NCBI GenBank assembly: GCA_012656075.1 | Contig: JAAKBF010000132.1 | Coordinates: 1 to 64,000 of the forward strand | Direction: 5' to 3' | DNA: 64,000 nucleotides | Source: Phytophthora hibernalis | Lineage: Eukaryota; Oomycota; Peronosporomycetes; Peronosporales; Peronosporaceae | Part shown: piece after piece, positions 46,470 through 57,624 of the stretch | Layout: each line of letters opens with the position of its first letter | How positions within the stretch are numbered: position 1 is the stretch's first letter | The notes under the pieces: generated by a model | Database searches by the model: none | What the model was told of the DNA's origin: nothing | What the model saw: the letters and a program-made list of their open reading frames with translations, nothing else | Translations under genes and position numbers: made by a program

Positions 46470-46690
46470 AACATGAAGCTGGACCCCACGTGGACCATCG
46501 ACTCTTGGTGTACTCGCCATGGGACACACGAGTCCCATTGGTTTACCGATATCACTGCCAGCGGGGATTCATCACAGTTGGTGGTAAGAACCAGATCCCG
46601 ATTTAAGGCATTGGACGCGTTGAGCTGGAAATCATTGACTCCAAACGTGACCCGAAGAAACTTTTCCTTCTTGGTGTTGTCGTGTAGGAT
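46470..46690 (+). pseudogene. Copia protease start, interrupted
   Basis: DPTWTIDSWCTRHGTHESHW holds the aspartic protease motif (DS at about 46498). The frame is lost soon after, and the continuation (YAPQLRFGLLSVPAAV) appears only at about 47570. Confidence 0.75.
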
Positions 46691-47530
46691 CACGCAGAAA
46701 TTCGCACTACCAAATGGTATGAGTCCGACCAACAACACTAGCTTCACCTTGTCAGGCTAACGAGCGTTGGATCAAACCTGAAGACCAGGAACGATCCCTT
46801 ACGCCGGGTTGGATGTGAACCCTCTGTACACCTAGGTTGTATTAGGCCAACCCAATAACCTGCACCACTAGCCATGAGCCGGGGCTAGTATGCAATATTG
46901 CGCTTTCGCGCGAGCCGCCGCAGTCCCTCAGAAGGAAGGGTACCGGCTGTCAAGCCTAATACGGGTTTGCCAAGGTAAAACCTCGGCGGGTAGTAAAATA
47001 CGTATAGAACACTCGGTTCCACTATAATATATGGCGAACGACGCTTCTCGTCGCTCCCAACACTCGGCCACTCTAATCTCTTGGACTGACCAGCAACAAA
47101 CCCTCGGGTCATTGTACCTTGGTCTCGCTGACCAACATCTCACAAGCCGAGCGTATCCAGACCCTAAGATAAGCTAGCTAGACTTACCGAAGACGGACTA
47201 ACCCTTGGCGACTTGGGGGAAGACTGCTGATTTATTTCTGTTGATCTATGGCTCTGAGAGCCTCTGTAGTCAATCATATAGCTAGTCCTATATCTAAATA
47301 CAAATATCCAGTGTGAACCGATCCTAGTATGTGATCCTGTACCCGGCTCTATAAGACCAAGGGTACGAAACTGAAATGGGTACAAACGAGGGTTCGTACC
47401 CTCGGCCGGGAATTTATTATACCCGACCGATGCCTCGGTCACTAAACTATCGTGGTTGTCACTGTGGCGCGGGGAATGTAATCCGCCAATCAGGGCACGC
47501 CGGTCACTTTCTTTCAGCAAGGGCAACCTT
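46690..47530. mobile_element. Insertion in copia, probably a solo LTR
   Basis: About 0.8 kb of non-coding sequence separates two parts of the copia protease/pre-integrase region. It holds TATA-like ATATATGG at 47029-47036 and hairpins around 47365-47405. TGTAGTCAATCATA (47265-47278) is also found in the putative Ty3 LTR (complement, 44366-44379). This suggests a related Ty3 LTR in plus orientation; the boundaries are not resolved. Confidence 0.5.
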
Positions 47531-47559
47531 GCCGACTGGCGACCGAGCAAAATCCAACA

Positions 47560-48730
47560 CCACAGTGTGCTGTACGCGCCACAGCTACGCTTCGGTCTTT
47601 TGTCTGTCCCTGCGGCAGTGAAACACGACTTTCGCTTCAATTTTGATCGAAAGAAATGCGCACTGCAGTCGGATCGCAGTTTCAGCATTAAGGCACCATG
47701 GCCACAAGGACGGACCTGTACCAGTTCCACGCCCAACCAGCGGTGGCCTCAACGGCCCTCATTGCTAAAGGTAAGCAACGCTCTATTCTGCTTCTGCGCA
47801 AACGACTTGCCATCCTAACGTTCGCATCTTGAATGACCTTTCTAGGAGCCAAGGCATTCACGGCCTTGACGGATCTACGTCTGTAACGCCTGCAGCAGAT
47901 TTCTTCTGTGTAGTTTGCACATGAGCGAAGTCTCACCACCCCTGCTATTCTAATAGAACTGTTGAACGTGCCACATCGCCGTTAGGAAAAGTGCATACAT
48001 ACATTTTTTGGTCCCCTTCCTGTGCCTAGCGTTACTGGATGTCGTTACTTTTTGATCTTTATCGATGACTTCTGTCGATTCATGTTCACATACCCGATCA
48101 AAGCTCGTAGTGACCTATACGATTGCTACGAAGCTTTTAGGAAGAAAGCGCTGAATATTTTCAGAAAGGATGTCCACCTTCTTGAGTGGCGTCGCTAGCA
48201 CATTGGCGATGACGAAATCCGAGTGCTGCAGGCAGGTAACGCGAAATAATTCGAAAAACTTGGTCGCCTGATTTTCAAAAAGTACGGAAACCATGCCCAT
48301 TTTACCAATGCGTGCGCTCCTCAGCAAAATGGAGTCGCTGAACGTCGCATGCGTACAATCATAGAGAAAGTGTGCGCCCTACTGCTAGATGGTAATCTTT
48401 CCAAGCCACTTTGGGCCGATTGAGGACTCATGTGACGACACTGATTGATATGACGCCTAGCTCAAAGACAGACGGCCGTACACCGCTCGAGCTATGGCAC
48501 AACCGTATTCCATCTTTGACATACATCAAAGTCTTCGGTTGCAGCGAATATGTCCACATCACGGAGCAATACCGTGACAAACTCGATGCTTGAGCGCGGT
48601 TGTGTATGCATCTTGGTATTCCAGATCATAAGAAAGGGTATCCCCTGATGGACGTTAGCACTCATGCAATAGTGTACAGCCGTGTTGTTATTTTTAACGA
48701 GGATGAATTTCCCTTCTCGCAGACCAGACG
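47560..48730 (+). pseudogene. Copia integrase region, frameshifted
   Basis: Pre-integrase LYAPQLRFGLLSVPAAVKHD is followed by FLIFIDDFCRFMFTYPIKAR (about 48045, a catalytic Asp region). Next are APQQNGVAERRMRTIIEKVC (about 48310, the Glu region) and PSLTYIKVFGCSEYVHI. Integrase joins element DNA to the host; several stops break it here. Confidence 0.85.
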
Positions 48731-49019
48731 CCTTCAACTGAGTCGTTGCACCATCAGCAAATGCGTCATTTTGCTTCTGCATCTGATCCTACTCCTGAAC
48801 ATGCAGCGGATCTCTCGCCTCAGCGCCAGCTGCCCTCATTCCGAGACGCCCTTGAGCAAACCGAAATACACTACTCGTTTTGAACTGAGCCAGAACCGAA
48901 TTCGCCTCCTCTCCTATCCACAAGCGACCCCGTCGTGAGGCAACACAAGCAGTCCTCGATTCTGCGGAAGACATTCAGGAGTAGGAACAACGCAGAGACC
49001 TTCTACACACACTACTAGC

Positions 49020-49700
49020 TATTCGGTATGTGTCTGACCCCACTCCGTATCGAGAGGCTATGCGGTCTACTCAAGCAAAGCAGTGGCAAAAAGCTGCAAA
49101 ATCGGAGTACAAGTTCTTTATGGACTACAAAACGTGGCCATTAGTCCACCCTCCCAAGGGAAGAAAAATTCTGACGAGCCGCTGGGTATTCGTTGTCAAG
49201 TATACCGGTACCGGCCAGATAGACCGCCTCAAAGCGCGCTTGGTGATCAAAGGTTTCCTACGTAACATGGCATTGACTACAACGAGATCTTTTTCCTGAT
49301 ATCAGAATGGAAGTATTCCGACTTCTCCTAACGATCGCAGCCTTGCTCGATCTCGAGATTCACCAAATGGATGTGAAAACCGCATTCCTGAACGGTTTTC
49401 TTGAGGAGGAAATTTACATGGCTCAACCGAAAGGTTTCCAAATCCCGGGCAATGAGCACCTCGTATGCAAACTGCTTAAGAGCCTCTACGGGTTGAAACA
49501 AGCCCCCGTGTCTGGTACTGTTTTCCTAGAAAGTCTTGGGTTTCACAAACTCATCAAGGACAGCTGTGTATAAAAAGAACTATCAGTGGTATCACATGCT
49601 TTATTGCAGTGTACGTGGACGATCTCTTGATCATTGCACCCACTCCAGCCCTGGTTAGTGAGCTGAAATCCACCATGAAACAGCGGTTCTCAATGACCTA
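49020..49700 (+). pseudogene. Copia reverse transcriptase, frameshifted
   Basis: AKSEYKFFMDYKTWPLVHPP, then SRWVFVVKYTGTGQIDRLKARL, IHQMDVKTAFLNGFLEEEI and the active-site YVDDLL at 49612-49629 are all present. There are frame breaks near 49270, 49300 and 49570. Confidence 0.9.
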
Positions 49701-50029
49701 TTAGGGGAGGTAAAGAACTTACTCGGCTGGTCCATCCAACGTAACCGTAAGAACCGATCGATCTTTATCTACCAACACAAGTACCTAACGAAGGTCCTTG
49801 ACCGCTTCAGCGACTTTATTCCCTATCCTATTGCAACTCCAGCTGACCGGAACGCAAAACTCTACGTAACTTAGCAGCGAGGCAGAGAAACATGGAATGC
49901 AAGATATTCCGTGTCAGTGTTATGTATCTCATGGTAGGCACCCGACATGCCATTCTACATGCGTGAGGTTAGCCAATTTCTAGCGAATCCTGGAATGGAT
50001 CACTGAACTGAGGTATCCGTCCGCTTAAG

Positions 50030-50537
50030 TACCTGGCAGGCACCAAAGACTACGGTCTGGTGCTGGGAGGGTCGCTGACTATCACCCCCGAGAAACTAGC
50101 GGACAATTCGAAAGCCTATAGCGACTCGGAATATGCTAACTGTCCTGACACACGACGCTCAGTAGGCGGATATGTTACAATGCTTGGTAACAACCCAATC
50201 TCGTGGCTCTCACGCACGCATCACACAGTCGTTCTCTACAACTGAGACTGAGTATGTCGCCCTGTGTCACTGCCTGCAAGAGATGATTTTCCTGAAGCTA
50301 CTCCTGAATGAGCTTGGCTTTTTTACAGCACAGCCCAACCTTATTCACGAAACCAACCAAAGCTGCTTTAAAATCTGCTATAACCTCGAACTACATGGGC
50401 GGTCTAAACACATTCACGTTGGATACTGCTTCGTGCGGGAAAAGGTGGAGCGACACGAATTCACCGTCACATATTGCAACACCGAGGAAATGATAGATTA
50501 CATATTTACTAAAGCATTAGATAAGGATCAGTTCTGA
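50030..50537 (+). pseudogene. Copia RNase H, frameshifted
   Basis: YSDSEYANCPDTRRSVGGYV and NPISWLSRTHHTV, then after a one-base frame change STTETEYVALCHCLQEMIFL, and IFTKALDKDQF at the end. This is the usual copia RNase H order, with the catalytic Asp and Glu positions present. Confidence 0.9.
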
Positions 50538-50849
50538 GAATTAAGGACCAAGCTTAGGATGAAATCCCTGTAAGCGTCAACAGGTCATTCCGTTGTAGTG
50601 AACGAGTGTAACACTAATGCATGAAGCGTGCCACTCAAAATGCGTTCTATTATTTTTTCAACTGGGGTTTCTTTATTTTGTTCGCAGTAAAGGTTTTCTC
50701 CTCATTGAGACTTCCCTGGTCTAGTGCCGAATTACACTATGCACATGAAAAATTATAATCCACGCACAAAACACAATACATTGGATGAGGCAGAAATCCC
50801 TACCGATTTCTCTTACCTACTCCAAAGTAAATGCGGACGAACAAGTCGT

Positions 50850-50972
50850 CTGTAGCACCAATCTGTTGGTCGGTAGCATCAGATGCCTGGTCGGTAGCAC
50901 TAATCAAATGGTCGGTAATACTAGTCAGCTGCGTAGTCGGTAGCACCAGTTTGTTGGTCGGTAGTATTATTC
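50850..50972. repeat. TTGGTCGGTAGCACC-type short repeats, about six copies
   Basis: TGGTCGGTAGCA or a close variant recurs every 20-30 bp between copia pol and the 3' LTR. Spacing is irregular. It lies within a 1.1-kb non-coding stretch (50538-51640) with no other clear feature. Confidence 0.75.
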
Positions 50973-51640
50973 CGATATAGGAACGCCATTAGGAATGACC
51001 GTCGTGTCCTTGCTGTTTGCGCTGGTGTTGAGCCACCGTATCTACAGGTTTGTGTGCTGTGGATTCAAGTAGTCTGATAGGCTGTTAAGTAAGGCACGCT
51101 ACTGTTCATTGGTCGATAAGGGCAACTTGCCGAGGGCCAACCAAGGTGAAAGCTACCAGCTTCCCCATCACTAGGATAGACCGAAGGATGCAACGGAGAT
51201 ATGGCAATGGCCGTCTCACTTCCGGAACTGACGGCAAACAACTAAGCTACTATACGAACAACTTTGCAACCAATAGCTGGCTGTCGTGCCGTCGCATCTC
51301 GTGCTGACCGCTGCGCTCGCTGCTCGCGTTGGCCGCCGAACGGCTCGCCGTGGCAGCACGACGGTCTCTGGTACGCGTGTGGCAGTGGAAGGGGGCTTTC
51401 GCTTCTCCGAAGAATGGCCTGTCCCCTCCACTCCCGCCATGGTCTGTGCGGTTGTCTCTCTTCCCACAAACAGCACGCTGTCGGGGCGAAATTCGATCAG
51501 CAAAGTTAGCACTGTCCTGGCAAGAGTCTTCATGAGCGGTCAAGAGCCTTAGTGAGCGGTCGCGCACCACATCTTTCTTCAGCTGTGATATTCTATAATA
51601 TGATGGTGTGACGATCATATGCAAAGATGCAGGGAGGCTT

Positions 51641-51896
51641 GAGTAGCAGAGTTGATACGCTGATAAATAGCTGATTGTTGAAGTAGCCTCTTTGCATTAA
51701 GGTACACTGTACCTCCCTGTCTAAGATGACATCTCTAACATTTACTTTAGTGATAATAGGCTCTAGTGTACAAATGGCACAGCCAGTCAATCCGTAGAGC
51801 TACCCAGCACAGCACGTTAACGTGCTGTGCCCTAATTGAATCACTTCGTCCTTTGACATCTACTACTCAATCCTCTTTCTGCTCTACATCCAGACT
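51641..51896 (+). repeat. Copia 3' LTR
   Basis: Direct copy of 44724-44980, about 94-95 percent identical by eye, ending at the same CATCCAGACTAC. It is followed by TACGTAGTAC. Confidence 0.88.
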
Positions 51897-51900
51897 ACTA

Positions 51901-52735
51901 CGTAGTACACCTTTAACACTGATAAAAGCGATGATAAATATCTATTTAAATGCTATGATATAAGGAAAGGTCCATTTTCGTTGAAATAGTGAAACGTTGA
52001 TACGCAAGTTTGTGGATATCGAATAAATATCGATAAATCGATGATAAATCTGAAGGCCCCAAGTGGCCCAAAAGGTGCGTTGTACAGTCAAGGTACGGTC
52101 AGCCTTTTTTCTCTTGTGTTTCGACATCGTGCGGTCACGATAAAGCGTTATGTGTCTCTTCGTACACTTCTACCGAAATCTCTCTTGACTAGCAGACTTT
52201 CGTGTGCAGATACATCGATTTTTTACTAAAATAGCCCTGATAAAAAGCCTTGGTAGGTGGTACTTCATAACCAGCTAGATACCCTAAACCCTAGATATAG
52301 GCTAGTGCTGAGCCTAGACAACATCAGAGCTATTTGGGGACGCAAAGATCGCGGTAGCGTGCTCTTCTCGCATCGATGTATGAAACTAGGTCGTTGTAGT
52401 AACCTTTTTAATGGCCAAGCTGTTTTTATCACTGATAAATAACGATGATATATTAATACGTGTAGTACTATTATCAACGCTATATAATAAATATCGATAT
52501 TGAAAATCGAAAGAAATATCATACCATTGATATGATATGAGTAAAAAAACCAATGCTACTCAAGCCTGGTTTGAAGAAGTTAAAATCGGACTGGGTGCTG
52601 CAACATACTGATTTCAAAAACGGTACGAGTATGTGATGGGTATGTGAGTGTGCGCCTATCCAATGATAAATAAATAACTTCGCTGAAACCTCTACAACTT
52701 AATGCGATGCGATCCATCCATTTGACGGATCAGTC
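51901..52735. other. AT-rich spacer
   Basis: No gene. The stretch 51920-52520 is rich in ATCGATAAAT and similar self-complementary words, resembling MITE or old repeat sequence. Confidence 0.45.
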
Positions 52736-53520
52736 TCGGATTTGCGTTGCGGGGGCAGAAAGCGGAAAGAGTTATAGCAACGCTGGCGCAAGATGAGGAA
52801 GCGAGGACGAGGCAATAGAGCAGGACAGGTAGCAAACACTAGCCGCTTTTGATGTGTGGCTAAAAAGATTCCGACATTGGTTGATCACTAGGAAAAGTCA
52901 GCGAAGATGACAGCGGCTCAGAATTTTACCGGACAGCGATAGCACTAATGCAAGTGCTAAACCAAGTGACGAACCCCCGGCTAAGTTTCACGCGGGAGGT
53001 CCCCATGCAGCCGACAGCAGCGCTGGATCTGCCGCGGATACGCCGGCGACGATTTCCTCGGTAGTCCCAGAGGTAGAGGACCCCAACGCGGTTGGCTGCC
53101 AAAGCTGAGTCTCCTGTGAAGACGTATCGTTGCCGAGTCACGGAAAACTCTGTATTCGAGAATTGGGGTGCTTTTCTCAATGCATTTGACGAGTACTGCG
53201 AGGAGACACATCAGCCGTTCAGGTATGAAAGATGCTGACATGGATAAATTTTAGTTTTACTAACGATTCATTGCTAACATTGCGATTCAGAAAACGAAGT
53301 TCTATCAGCGCCTCAAGCCGAAACAAGGTGGAAAAGCGGACGAGGCGTTACCCGACGGATCCGCCACAATAAAAGCGTACGTCGCGCGCTTCTTCGTAGA
53401 TGAACTCAGTTTTTGCATAAACCATTTGCTGGATGTACAGCAGCATGCAATTTTACATGTCATGGCTCAAGTTAAAACGAGCTTCACCTATAATCTCAAT
53501 AATGCTGTTAGTATTTGAGC
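52736..53520 (+). mobile_element. MULE N-terminal part (plus)
   Basis: YRCRVTENSVFENWGAFLNA and FDEYCEETHQPF (about 53125-53220) carry the W..F...F..Y motif of the MULE family seen at 1-2 kb. A GTATGA...GATTCAG intron (about 53222-53290) joins in phase to RKRSSISASSRNKVEK, again matching the family (R..S....RN). After that the frame is lost at about 53.4-53.5 kb, where the orientation of the element flips. Confidence 0.7.
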
Positions 53521-53681
53521 TTCAACCCAACATTAGACGTTGTTCTCACCCTTAATCTGTTTGAACCATTTTAAAACATGGAACCGACAAAGCAACACAC
53601 GTGCGTTAGGAAACATTTCCTCCAGAACTTCAATTTCCTTCATATCCTTGTCAACCTGATCATCGTAATATCGTTAGCACA

Positions 53682-54480
53682 TTAAAGCACAGCTGCCATT
53701 ACGGTTATACAGCTCACAATTGTGACTTCAACCTGCTTCCAGTCAGAATTATTCACTTGAAACGCTTGGACAGCGTTCTCCATATTTTCGTGGGTCTCTT
53801 GGTCAACAAGAGCATGCTGGACAAACTGTCCTTTGCCAAATGCATCCATCACCAAAAATGAGAATAGTTTGAAGCGAAGGTCGTTCGTGTTGTTCGTCGA
53901 ATCCACAAGTATAACTTCAGGGAAAAGCGCGAACATTTTTCTCATACCCACAGTTAACGTTGGCTTCATTAACGCAGCGTCGAGCTGCATTTCCCACGTC
54001 GTCCTTCTTGAAATCACCTAAAAGACAGCGTACACGCTCCTCGACGTCTTCTACCTTCACCTCAGCTCGGATATTCCGGATTATGTTGCGGACGTCGCGG
54101 GATGTAACGTCCTTGTCTGTTGCAGCCACATACAGTCAAACCCACACATGTTACATACTGATATTATAAACCAACCCCATTTATAATCTCACCAGTGTTA
54201 TCAAGAACGTAACGGTGAATTTTTTCAAACTTGAATCCACTGTGACGAACTTGCGAACCATATCATTAATCTCTGGATCGTCCACGCGTCGATTTTCGGC
54301 ATACGCCATCCAAATATCATCGTTTAATGGATGTGTGTGAGTAATTCGCTGCTGAGTCACATGCACCGCAAAGCCAAAAGCATCTGCGTCGACTTTAACT
54401 CTTTAATGGTTGCAACCATCTGGGCTTCACATCCCAAGCCGCGAAAATTCTGCTTAGGCGTAACTCCTTTTCCTATAAAA
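53682..54480 (-). mobile_element. MULE middle part in reverse orientation
   Basis: On the minus strand CEAQMVATI (about 54440), then THTHPLNDDIWMAYAENRR (second half of the FAR1-type domain), a linker to 53917, and the catalytic start FPEVILVDSTNNTNDLRFKL with KGQFVQHALVDQETHEN (53940-53780). These continue, in sequence logic, the plus-strand N-terminal part on the left and lead to the plus-strand C-terminal part on the right, but inverted. An inner inversion is the simplest explanation. Confidence 0.75.
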
Positions 54481-54709
54481 ACAGCAAAATTCATTACATT
54501 TCAATAACTCACGTAGCATTAAATTATACTGCCCACCTCGGCTCTTCGTAGACCCTCCATGAGTGCACACAAATATAATCTTGTAAAAGTGAGTTGAACA
54601 AGCTGTGCACGAGCACCTTGGAAGGGCGGTCGGGTGTTGAAAAGCGCCTAAATAACAGTTGTGTGGAAACTAAAGCAAAGGATGCTGAATTAGTTGGGGA
54701 ACACCCTTT

Positions 54710-56140
54710 GTGACGTACTTCAAAGAAAACAGGGACGCATGTAAGCGTCGGTGGGTGGAATATTTGCGGCAAGATGTTGCCCACTTGGGGAATAACACGA
54801 ATAACCGCATCGAGTCCAGTTGGAGCAAGCTGAAACCCGACATTTGTGCAGAGACCCCGCTTGAAGAATGCATGGAGACCATAATCGCACATAAAAGGAA
54901 AACCAATGTGAGTTTGGCTACTTTACTGAAATGTGGTAGTATGTGACTTATGAAACTTTTGAAAACTGTGCTTGCATGTGATCATCAGAAAATTGGTGTG
55001 ATCTACCATGCTGAATACGACGTAGAGATGCAGAAGCTGTTGAATACGACTACGTAACACGTAGTCGAGCTTGTATTTCCCGGTTACACGTATGCTACAA
55101 AGGTGGCGTCGTATGTGAAGTATATGATGGTATGTATTTGTATGTGACCGAGTATTTTGTGTCGTTCATGCCGATTTCTACAATAATGGCATACAAAAAC
55201 AGATGAGTGGTGTCTTCCGTGTAAGCAGCACGGGAAGTGAAAAGCTGGACTACATACTAGACAGATCAGTGGGAGTGCAGTTGTTCGTTTTCTAGAACCA
55301 TGCTACTTCCATGTCAGCACGTCATTTACTTCAGACGAATGGTAAGGTATTTTTTCTATTGCTCTTGTTGACGTTTGTATTAATGAAAGTATGACTGTTT
55401 TCAAAAGTTTGGAGTGTCACCATTGATACCTCTAGAAAACATTCACAAACGATGGTATACTTCCTACGACATGCTGGAATCTACTGCGGTGAAGCCCCTC
55501 CAGAATGAACAAGTGAAGCAGATCAAATCTCACGCATATGCATTGAATGATCATCAAAAATGGCGCAAATTCAAAGCTCGGCAGGATAAAGTGACATAAG
55601 TAGCAATTGCAAATGGTACTGAGCGGTTCAAGCAGATATATGCGGCTCTTGAGGCATTTCTGGCTGTAATTGAGGCTTCTGGAGTACCATTAATTAGTGA
55701 AGCGCCTTGGACACAGGAGCATGGCGACGCATCAAGTGATACCGGTACGGTAAAACTACCAAGTGATGCTGATAGAAGTGGAGACGAAGAAAGCGATGAT
55801 GCTAGAAATGTTCCGGCAACTCAGCCGAGCAAGCATGAATCAACACCTGCCGTAGCGGAAGCAATCGATGACGACAATAATGAACCCTTGGCTGAAGCTC
55901 CGGACTCCGGTCAAGTGCCAAGCTCTGCAACAAAGCCGTTTAAGTTAAACAAAAAGGTTAAAGGTGGGCGACCAAACGTGACTAAGAACACGCGCTCCTG
56001 GTACCCGAAAAGACGAAGCCACCAGTGCCTCCTCTTGATGACTCAGTTGAAGTGGAGATATACAGTTCGCAAGAGTCAGATAACTCTTCTCAACATGATG
56101 ATATGCCTTCTGCTCTAGTGACGTTTGAATCGGTGTGTGC
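54710..56140 (+). mobile_element. MULE C-terminal part (plus)
   Basis: RRWVEYLRQDVAHLGNNTNN and RIESSWSKLKPDICA (54750-54840) hold the catalytic Glu region. A weak SWIM region follows, then WYTSYDMLESTAVKPLQNEQ (55450-55520), an acidic Ser-rich linker, and the basic GGRPNVTKNTRSWYPKRRS (about 55960-56020). Frames are broken and small introns are likely. Confidence 0.75.
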
Positions 56141-57309
56141 CGTGCCCTATGAAGCATTTACGTTCGATACATGGTACGAACAAGTGATGCAAATACCTGT
56201 TCGGCGTATACAAACGATGGCAGTTCCAATAGCGTGTCGGATACAACAAGACCACAGTGGTAACATTGCAGTGCTCGGGAGCTGCAAACCTCTTAGTAGT
56301 GGGCTAGTAAAATTGGCAGCTAACGCCATTTTGTCCTATAAGGAAACTTTGGCACGGGAAAAGGAGGCAAAATCGACGAATTCAAAGCATAGTTCGAAGG
56401 ACTTGAGGACAATTACAGTCGATCTGACAAATGAAAACGAGCTTGGAGTCACCTTTACCGCACGGTTTGACAAGGAGCAGACCATTTATCCTGAAAGTCT
56501 GATGGGAACAATGACTGAATTCCACCAAAAGCGTAAATTTCTCCGAAATGTACATGGTTGCTTAAAGTGGGTTGAAGTGGAGGCAAAGCAGCGGAATGTG
56601 ATAACACCCCGTGTTGAGGAAATCCTTGGTGCTATTCGGTCCATCTCGGTATACACGATGTTGCGCGTTACGGAAACCGAGGTATGCGTATGTGAATATG
56701 TGATCGTATGTGATATTAATTTTTCTACTGCAGGTATGTTTCTTTTACGAAATATTGGCGTTTCGACGTGAAGAATGGCTGAATGACATGTGCATCAGAC
56801 TTGCAGTTAACACGATGACTAAAACCAACACGAATATTAAATACGTGGATGCCAGCATAATGAAACACATTGACCCGAGCGAAATCCACTTGCATGATAC
56901 GCTTTGCGAAGTTTTCGAGCAGGCAACGTGTATAATTTTAATGCCTGTTAACGTCGGCAATATGCAATGGACTCTCCTTATTGTGGACTTTACGAAAAAG
57001 GTGATTATTCAGTTGGATCCACTCCAAAAGCGTTCAGGATATATATTCCTGAGCAGCATATGCAAAACACACATTGCGTCGCTTTTGCAAGGAGCGGACA
57101 CAACATTCGACATCATGAAGGATAGAGAAATATCTCAGAAGGATGGCTATAACTGTGGGGTTATCGTCATTCACTATATGGAAAGCTACATTAACGGACG
57201 CGTTGTTAACTCGCCATCAGAAACGCTGCTTCAGAGCATTCGTCTCTCGTACTTCATTGAGGCTCTCCGTCGTGTTTCCCCCAACAAAAATGTTAGCTTA
57301 TTTGGTTGA
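56025..57309 (+). pseudogene. Ulp1-type (C48) cysteine protease domain of the MULE
   Basis: Two frames, 56025-56771 and 56710-57309, join at an intron ending in TTTCTACTGCAG (56735), just before the second block. The end reads MQWTLLIVDFTKKVIIQLDP, where HW of the C48 catalytic centre is expected; here it is QW, so the His is lacking. Next LDP gives the Asp, and KDGYNCGVIVIHYME gives the Gln/Cys region with the nucleophile Cys. Ulp1 enzymes cleave SUMO-like tags. Fusion of Ulp1 to MULE transposase is known from plants and other eukaryotes. The missing His suggests an inactive copy. Confidence 0.8.
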
Positions 57310-57624
57310 TTGACTGTTGGGCGTTTAGGAGAATTTATCACATGTAGATTGGCATAGGTAGTTCAGTTAGTTTGGTCCAGCATTTCGCCAGTACTATCAC
57401 GAGATAACACATACTTTTAACCAACTACATGTGATTCTGAAGCATATGTACCGGGAATAATATATTTTGAGTTTGGGACCACACGACGTTAAGCACACCC
57501 AACGCAGCCGCGGCTCGAAATGGTGGAATTTTTTTACTCTTCAAAACGCCGGACTGCGAACAAGTGGACGTGATTGGCCATAGGAGCTGCAATTATTCGA
57601 GGACGTCAGACTACAGATTTGTAT

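Larger units (their letters stand above)
44717..51900 (+). mobile_element. Copia (Ty1) retrotransposon with both LTRs, decayed
   Basis: Two direct LTR copies (about 44724-44980 and 51641-51896) bracket gag, protease, integrase, reverse transcriptase and RNase H in the copia order. By eye the LTRs differ at about 14 of 255 positions, so the insertion is not recent. Stops and frame changes are spread over the whole pol region, and a foreign segment splits protease from integrase. It inserted directly next to the Ty3 5' end. Confidence 0.92.

Noticed and set aside
47340..47412. tRNA-like fold: CCCGGC...GCCGGG about 70 bp apart, with a GAGGGTTCGTACCCTC arm
   Set aside because: No A-box or D-arm, wrong T-loop size, and it lies in LTR-like sequence where the inverted repeat AGGGTACGAA/TTCGTACCCT explains the fold.
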